64,000 nucleotides of DNA from Streptomyces sp. NBC_00193 (lineage in GTDB: Bacteria > Actinomycetota > Actinomycetes > Streptomycetales > Streptomycetaceae): positions 1,302,001-1,366,000 of the forward strand of contig NZ_JAPEMM010000002.1 of the NCBI RefSeq assembly GCF_026342735.1, given 5' to 3'. The position numbers and the translations under genes are program-made. Shown here piece after piece: positions 59,475-64,000 of the stretch (position 1 is the stretch's first letter; each line of letters starts with the position of its first letter). The notes beneath the pieces were generated by a model. It ran no database searches, was not told where the DNA came from, and saw only the letters and a program-made list of their open reading frames with translations.

Positions 59475-60715
59475 GCTGTCTCCTCGCAGAAGGGCCGGGC
59501 GCCGTGCAGCCAGGCCATGTGCTCGTACAGGTCGTCCTCGCCCAGTGACCGCAGCATCGCGTTGCGCGCGCGGGCGGCCTCGCCGGCGGGGTGGTAGAGC
59601 CGTTCTCCCATCTCCCTGGCCAGGAGCTGGGTACGTGCGGTGCGTTCGCGCCGTTCGGCGTTGTACTTCTCCAGGCGCGCGGGCACGTCGTCGGCGGTGG
59701 CGTCGCCGAGGAGCTCCCCCAGCACCACGGCGTCCTCCAGGCTCTGGCACGCCCCCTGGGCGGCGTACTGGAGCATCGGGTGGGCCGCGTCGCCCAGCAG
59801 GGTCACCCGCCCGTCGGTCCACACGTCCACGGGGTCGCGGTCGCACAGCACCCACTCGCGCCATTCCTCGCCCAGGTGGAGGAGCCGGCGGGCCGGGCCG
59901 CGCAGTTCCCGGAAGCGCTCGTGGACGAGGTCCCGCGGGGCGGGCCGTCCCGCCACGGGCTCGCGGGCGCCGTCGTCCAGGGTCGCGGCGAGGTTGAGGT
60001 ACTTCCCGCCCCCGATGACGTAGTGGACGAAGTGCCATCGGGGGCCGGCCCACAGCGTCACCGCGTTCCACCGCAGCTCCTCGGGAACCTTCCCGATCGG
60101 TATCACCGAGCGGTAGATGGTGTGCCCGCAGACCCGGGGGGCTCCGTCGCCGACGAGCTGGGCGCGGACGGCCGACCGGATGCCGTCGGCCCCGACCAGC
60201 AGATCGCCGGTGAAGCTCCGGCCGTCGGCCGTGGACACGGTGACTGCGGACGGCTGCTGGGCGTACGCGCGGACGGCGGCGCCGGTCACCAGCTCGATGC
60301 CGTCGGCCGCGCGGCACGCCGAGAGCAGCGGCTGGTAGAGGTCGGCCCGGTGCACGACCGCGTAGGGGCCGGCGAACCTGCGGCGGTAGCGCTCGGTGAG
60401 GGGCAGGGTGGCGACGGTCTCGCCGGTGACTCCGTCCATGAAGCGGAGTTCGGCGGTGAACACCGCCCGCTCGCGCACCGCCGGGCCCACGCCCAGCCGG
60501 TCCAGGGCGTGGAAGGCGTTGGGGGCGAGCTGGATGCCCGCGCCGATCTCGGTGAAGGCCTCCGCGCGCTCCAGGACCGTGACGCGGTGTCCCCGCCGTG
60601 CGAGGGAGAGGGCTGCGGCGAGACCGCCTATGCCCCCGCCGGCGACGAGTGCGTGCGTCGCGGGCCCGCTCGTGATCGTCCTCACGTTCGCGTTCGCGTT
60701 CGCGTTCGCGTTCAC
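59471..60715 (-). CDS. salicylate/3-hydroxybenzoate hydroxylase-like FAD monooxygenase
   Basis: A 414-residue class A flavin monooxygenase. The FAD motif is HALVAGGGIGGLAAALSLARRGHRVTVLERA, the DG motif LLVGADGIRSAVRAQLVG, and the GD motif VTLLGDAAHPMLQYAAQGACQSLEDA. The overall spelling resembles salicylate hydroxylase, 6-hydroxynicotinate and 3-hydroxybenzoate hydroxylases, which can hydroxylate with loss of a carboxylate. In this operon the natural substrate would be 3-hydroxyanthranilate, giving an aminohydroquinone or aminoquinone. The GTG start overlaps the phzE stop and lies inside a hexanucleotide repeat encoding (Asn-Ala)n at the N-terminus. Confidence 0.83.
   Translation of the reverse strand: MNANANANANVRTITSGPATHALVAGGGIGGLAAALSLARRGHRVTVLERAEAFTEIGAGIQLAPNAFHALDRLGVGPAVRERAVFTAELRFMDGVTGETVATLPLTERYRRRFAGPYAVVHRADLYQPLLSACRAADGIELVTGAAVRAYAQQPSAVTVSTADGRSFTGDLLVGADGIRSAVRAQLVGDGAPRVCGHTIYRSVIPIGKVPEELRWNAVTLWAGPRWHFVHYVIGGGKYLNLAATLDDGAREPVAGRPAPRDLVHERFRELRGPARRLLHLGEEWREWVLCDRDPVDVWTDGRVTLLGDAAHPMLQYAAQGACQSLEDAVVLGELLGDATADDVPARLEKYNAERRERTARTQLLAREMGERLYHPAGEAARARNAMLRSLGEDDLYEHMAWLHGARPFCEETA
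60686..60715 (-). repeat. hexanucleotide repeat at the monooxygenase start
   Basis: Four perfect GTTCGC units (plus strand) and one GTTCAC unit that contains the start codon. It encodes V-N-A-N-A-N-A-N-A-N. In-frame expansion would only lengthen the N-terminal tail. Confidence 0.85.
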
Positions 60716-62664
60716 GGCCGCAGCACCCCGGTGAGCAGCGAACCGAGGATCCGCCTGCCTTCCTGGGTCAGGACGGACTCCGCGTGGAACTGTACGGAGG
60801 CGAAGTGCCGGCCCTCCAGGGCGTGCACCTCCCCGGTGTCGCGGTCCCGGCTCACCGCCACCCGGCCGTGGTCGGGATGATCGAGGACGTCGGCCTCGGC
60901 CCGGGCGGCGAACGTGTTGTAGAAGCCCACCCGTTCGCGCCCTCCCAGCAGGTCGATCTCGCGCTGCACCCCCTGGTTCGGGGCCGCGCGGCGGACCAGG
61001 CCGAGACCGAGGAACCCGCTCAGCACCTGGTGGCTCAGGCACACCCCGAGGAAGGGCTGCTCCCGTACGAGCAGCCGGGAGACCTCGGCCCTGAGGTGGG
61101 CGATCTTCGGATGCGCGAGGTCGCCCGGGTCGCCCGGACCGGGGCCCAGGACCACCAGGTCGTGCGCCGCGGTGTCGTACGGCTCGTCGAACCGCCGTAC
61201 GGTGACCTCCGCGCCGAGGGAGCGGATCAGCTGGGCGAGCATCGCCGTGAAGGTGTCCTCGGCGTCCACCACCAGGACGCGGCGCCCCGCCAGTTCGTCG
61301 GTGGCCCCGTTCCTGCCGCCCGGGTCGTCCAGCCAGAACCCGGCGACGGTCTCGTTGCGCAGGGCGAGCGCGGCGCGCACCTCGGGATGGGCGGCGAAGC
61401 GGCTGGGGGCGGGGCCGGCCAGGGCCGCGAGCAGCCCGGCGGCCTTGGCCCGGGTCTCGCGCGCCTCGGCTTCGGGATCGGAGTGGCGCACCAGCGTGGC
61501 GCCGACGCCGATGCGCAGCCGGCCGTCCGCGGCGATGTCGGCCGTCCGGATGAGGATGGCGGAGTCGAGGCTCCGGGCGCCCGAGGGGTCCCTGCCGATG
61601 AGCGCGGCGACGCCGCTGTAGTAGCCGCGTCCGGTGGTCTCGTGGCGGCTGATCACCCGGGCGGCGTTCTCCAGCGGTGCGCCGGTCACCGTCGGGGCGA
61701 ACAGGGTCTCCCGGAGGATGTCGCGCACGTCCAGGTCGGTGCTGCCCTCGATGAGGTACTCGGTGTGCGCGAGCCGGGTCATCTCCTTGAGGTAGGGGCC
61801 GATGAGCCGCCCGCCGGACCGGCAGAGCCGGGACATCATCTTCAGCTCCTCGTCGACGACCATGTACAGCTCGTCGGCTTCCTTCCGGTCCGTCAGGAAG
61901 GACAGGACGCCGTCGAGCGTGGGGCCGCCCGGGGGGTAGCAGTAGGTGCCGCTGATGGGGTTCATCACCGCGGTGCCGCCCCGGACGCTGATGTGGCGCT
62001 CGGGGGTGGCGCCGATGAGCATCCGGTCGCCGGTGTGCACGAGGAAGGTCCAGTAGGCCCCGGCCTCCCGTTCGAGGAGGCGGCGGAAGAAGGACAGGGC
62101 GCCGACGACCGAGCAGTCCGGCAGCCAGGCCGTGAACGTCCGCTTGATCACGAAGTTCGCGCCTTCGCCGGTGCCGATCTCGTCGGCGACCACCCGGCGC
62201 ACGATGTCCGCGTACGCCTCGTCCGAGAGGTCGAACTCCTCGGACTCGACCTTGACCGGGTCGTCGGGCAGTCGGCGCAGGGCCGCGGCGAGCGGGAGGT
62301 CCTGCCGTTCGGCGACGGTCAGCGCGATGAGCGGCTCGCCGTCGTCGAGGGCGGCGAACCCGCGCTCGGTGATCTGCCGGTACGGCACCAGGGCGAGCAC
62401 CTCGCCCCCGCCTGACAGTGCCGCGGGGTCCGTGAGCGGGAGGTCCGCCAGGGTGGCGCAGGCGGCCGTGTCGCCCAGCAGCACTTCCAGGGTGCCCGGG
62501 GCCGTGGATTCCGGGCGGTACAGCAGGGCGAAGGCTCCCACGGAGCCGTCCAGGACCCGGGCGAGGAGGTCCGGGGCCACGGCGGCGGGCGGCCCGGCCT
62601 CGGCGGCGGGCGGCCCGGCCGCGGCGGCATCCGCACCGGATGCGGGCCTGCCCGGCCCGCTCAC
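60712..62664 (-). CDS. phzE: PhzE: 2-amino-2-desoxyisochorismate synthase
   Basis: A 650-residue fusion of an anthranilate-synthase-type chorismate enzyme and a class I glutamine amidotransferase. It converts chorismate and glutamine-derived ammonia to ADIC. Residues about 30-430 hold the chorismate domain (FVIKRTFTAWLPDCSVVGALSFFRRLL; NPISGTYCYPPGG; ETLFAPTVTGAPLENAARVI). The amidotransferase domain (about 455-645) has the nucleophile in PFLGVCLSHQVLSG and the His/Glu in FASVQFHAESV. Domain order and length are those of PhzE, not TrpE-TrpG. The first 30 residues are low-complexity. GTG start overlapping the phzD stop (GTGA). Confidence 0.9.
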   Translation of the reverse strand: MSGPGRPASGADAAAAGPPAAEAGPPAAVAPDLLARVLDGSVGAFALLYRPESTAPGTLEVLLGDTAACATLADLPLTDPAALSGGGEVLALVPYRQITERGFAALDDGEPLIALTVAERQDLPLAAALRRLPDDPVKVESEEFDLSDEAYADIVRRVVADEIGTGEGANFVIKRTFTAWLPDCSVVGALSFFRRLLEREAGAYWTFLVHTGDRMLIGATPERHISVRGGTAVMNPISGTYCYPPGGPTLDGVLSFLTDRKEADELYMVVDEELKMMSRLCRSGGRLIGPYLKEMTRLAHTEYLIEGSTDLDVRDILRETLFAPTVTGAPLENAARVISRHETTGRGYYSGVAALIGRDPSGARSLDSAILIRTADIAADGRLRIGVGATLVRHSDPEAEARETRAKAAGLLAALAGPAPSRFAAHPEVRAALALRNETVAGFWLDDPGGRNGATDELAGRRVLVVDAEDTFTAMLAQLIRSLGAEVTVRRFDEPYDTAAHDLVVLGPGPGDPGDLAHPKIAHLRAEVSRLLVREQPFLGVCLSHQVLSGFLGLGLVRRAAPNQGVQREIDLLGGRERVGFYNTFAARAEADVLDHPDHGRVAVSRDRDTGEVHALEGRHFASVQFHAESVLTQEGRRILGSLLTGVLRP

Positions 62665-63326
62665 CGCCGGTCCCCCGCCGGTACGGCGCCGGCCAGTGCC
62701 TCGCACACGGAGGCCGTGGTGAGGACGGCCGCGCACCGCTCGGCCGCGTACTCCAGCGCGAGCCGGTGGTAGGGGGCGGAGAAGTCGGCGACGGCGTCGC
62801 CCACGAGGAACGGCTGGATGTCGCGGGTGAACGCGTCCACCGCCGTCATCAGGACCCCCACGTGCGCGTAGACCCCGCAGATGACGAGCTGGTCGCGGCC
62901 TTCGGTCCGCATCCGTTCCAGCAGGCCGGAGTTGAAGAAGGCGCTGTACCGCCACTTGGTGAACACCCAGTCGTCCGGGGCCGGTTCGAGGCCCGCGACG
63001 ACTTGGCGGTGTTCCGGGGAGGTGCGCATCCCGGGGCCCCAGAAGTCCGCGAGCAGGCCCCGCTCGGCGGGGGTCATCCCGCCGGGCTGGGCCGTGTAGG
63101 CGACGGGGACGCCGAGTTCGGCGCAGCGCCGGCGCAGCAGGGTCGCGTTGCTCACGAGGGGGTCCCGGGGGGAGGTTCCCCGCGGGAACGGCCGGAGGAA
63201 GTACTCCTGCATGTCGTGGACGAGCAGCACGGCGCGCCGCGGGTCCACCCGCCAGCCGACCGCCGCGGGAGGGAACTCACCGGGCAGGGGAATCGGGTAG
63301 GGATCGATGGAAGGGAGGCCTGCCAT
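62661..63326 (-). CDS. phzD: PhzD: isochorismatase-family 2,3-dihydro-3-hydroxyanthranilate synthase
   Basis: A 221-residue protein that hydrolyses ADIC to trans-2,3-dihydro-3-hydroxyanthranilate (DHHA) and pyruvate. The spelling is PhzD-like throughout: LLVHDMQEYFLRPFPRG with Asp38, AYTAQPGGMTPAERGLLADFWGPGMRTSP, DDWVFTKWRYSAFFNSGLL with Lys124, CGVYAHVGVLMTAVDAFTRDIQPFLV, and LEYAAERCAAVLTT. It lacks the aryl-carrier domain of EntB/DhbB. ATG start. The stop overlaps the phzE start, so ADIC production and consumption are coupled. Together with the EntA-like dehydrogenase upstream it points to 3-hydroxyanthranilate rather than phenazine. Confidence 0.92.
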   Translation of the reverse strand: MAGLPSIDPYPIPLPGEFPPAAVGWRVDPRRAVLLVHDMQEYFLRPFPRGTSPRDPLVSNATLLRRRCAELGVPVAYTAQPGGMTPAERGLLADFWGPGMRTSPEHRQVVAGLEPAPDDWVFTKWRYSAFFNSGLLERMRTEGRDQLVICGVYAHVGVLMTAVDAFTRDIQPFLVGDAVADFSAPYHRLALEYAAERCAAVLTTASVCEALAGAVPAGDRR

Positions 63327-63449
63327 GCGGTGGTCGGTCCTTTCGGGATGCGGTCGGTGGACGGAGCGGACCCGGGCTCGGGCGTGGACGTGGACGCGAG
63401 CCGCGCCCGGGGCGGAGCGGGTGTACGGCGGGGGGCCGGGGCTGCCCGG
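63327..63449 (-). other. intergenic segment between the SDR and phzD genes
   Basis: 123 bp of GC-rich sequence with no gene. An AAAGGA site near 63337-63343 serves phzD. No terminator hairpin is obvious, so read-through from the dehydrogenase gene is plausible. Confidence 0.4.
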
Positions 63450-64000
63450 CTACACCCCGAGGGTGGCCCCGCCGTCGACGGTCAGGCCCTGCAGGGTGAT
63501 GTGCCCGGCCTCGTCCGACAGCAGGAAGCGGATGGCGTGGGCGACGTCCTCGGGGCTCGCCACCTTTCCCAGCGGTATGCCGGTCCGGTAGGCGTCCGGG
63601 TTTCCCGCCACGGAGGCGGTGACCGCGCTGCCGTCGGCGTGCATGCCGTGCAGCATGTGGGTGTCCGTCGAACCGGGGGTGACCACGTTGCAGCGGACGC
63701 CGTACCGGGCGACCTCCAGGCCCATGCACTTGGTGAAGGCGATCGCCGCCGCCTTGGACGCGGCGTAGGCGGCCATGTGCGAGCGGGCGGTGCCCGCGGC
63801 GTTCGACGCGACGGTGACGATCGAACCCCTGCGGCGCGCCACCATGCGGCTGACCACCGCGCGGGACACGAAGAAGACTCCGTTCGCGTTGACCGCGAAG
63901 GTGAGGTACCACTCCTGGTCGCTGAGGTCCGTGACCTCGCCGAGGCGGAGCACGCCGGCGGCGTTCACCAGGTAGTCGATGGGCCCCAGTTGGTCCTCCA
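63450..64000 (-). CDS. EntA/DhbA-like short-chain dehydrogenase (N-terminus beyond window)
   Basis: The C-terminal 182 residues of an SDR are visible; the start lies past base 64000. Seen are IDYLVNAAGVLRLGEV (NAG-type motif), IVTVASNAAGTARSHMAAYAASKAAAIAFTKCMGLEVA (catalytic Tyr and Lys in YAASK), CNVVTPGSTDTHML, and the end KVASPEDVAHAIRFLLSDEAGHITLQGLTVDGGATLGV. This is the 2,3-dihydro-2,3-dihydroxybenzoate dehydrogenase pattern. Next to phzD it should oxidise DHHA to 3-hydroxyanthranilate. The Rossmann GxxxGxG motif cannot be checked. Confidence 0.83.
   Translation of the reverse strand, partial: EDQLGPIDYLVNAAGVLRLGEVTDLSDQEWYLTFAVNANGVFFVSRAVVSRMVARRRGSIVTVASNAAGTARSHMAAYAASKAAAIAFTKCMGLEVARYGVRCNVVTPGSTDTHMLHGMHADGSAVTASVAGNPDAYRTGIPLGKVASPEDVAHAIRFLLSDEAGHITLQGLTVDGGATLGV

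Noticed and set aside
58380..64000. Calling the right-end cluster a phenazine cluster
   Set aside because: PhzE and PhzD are present, but the neighbour is an EntA-like dehydrogenase and no phzF, phzA/B or phzG is seen; 3-hydroxyanthranilate is the simpler product.
62661..64000. Calling phzD and the SDR a 2,3-dihydroxybenzoate (catechol siderophore) pathway
   Set aside because: The isochorismatase has PhzD spelling and no carrier domain, and the chorismate enzyme is a PhzE with an amidotransferase domain, not EntC.

Overview
The window looks like a chromosomal segment of a Streptomyces or close relative. Base composition is very GC-rich, GTG and TTG starts with GGAGG-like sites are common, and many gene families are typical of sporulating actinobacteria: an SsgA-like protein, WhiB, a WhiJ/AbaA-type regulator trio, MmyB-like and TetR regulators, split LigD NHEJ enzymes and F420-type oxidoreductases. 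I found 57 protein-coding genes, two of them cut by the window edges. I saw no tRNA, rRNA or CRISPR array. All product names come from reading the translated sequence; no database search was run.

Layout. 1-1246: tail of a membrane protein and a secreted sphingomyelinase. 1371-6501 (minus): an aspT-aspT-asdA operon for proton-motive aspartate decarboxylation. 6623-9344: acyl-CoA synthetase divergent from a MerR regulator. 9379-11155: secreted repeat protein and a maltokinase-cap-like protein. 11189-18083 (minus): a five-gene beta-oxidation operon (CoA transferase/racemase, LLM oxidoreductase, acyl-CoA dehydrogenase, thiolase, FadB) behind a 17-bp palindrome. 18188-22343: YjbR protein and a tandem pair of secreted PKD-plus-triple-repeat proteins. 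22483-26697: enoyl-reductase-like protein, endonuclease V, a large TnpB-like transposon protein and a YciI protein. 26978-31108: SsgA-like protein, ABC-F protein and a WhiJ-type trio (ATPase, HTH, DUF397) around nested inverted repeats. 31275-34533: acyl-ACP desaturase and a three-gene WXG100-like operon. 34614-38052: WhiB, then TetR with an MFS pump and hydrolase. 38397-43395: S41 protease, LigD polymerase and ligase domains as separate divergent genes, and two lipoproteins resembling a split DsbD. 43443-49872: FAD enzyme, Nudix, GOLPH3-like protein, drug MFS, GH4 glycosidase. 49936-55048: MmyB-like regulator and an HTH / ImmA-IrrE / seven-TM module, then two membrane-associated proteins. 55410-58363: M20 dipeptidase coupled to a YfcC carrier. 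58380-64000 (minus): edge of a biosynthetic cluster.

The most striking region is the right end. PhzE, PhzD and an EntA-like dehydrogenase without other phenazine genes in view predict 3-hydroxyanthranilate. They are translationally coupled to a salicylate-hydroxylase-like monooxygenase and a polyprenyl diphosphate synthase. This points to a prenylated aminohydroxyaryl (meroterpenoid) natural product, possibly related to the farnesylated dibenzodiazepinone logic. The rest of the cluster lies beyond 64000. Other leads are the HTH/ImmA/seven-TM module, the oversized TnpB with an unclear first RuvC motif, the nested operator of the WhiJ trio, and a terminator that overlaps the ribosome-binding site of the WXG100 operon.
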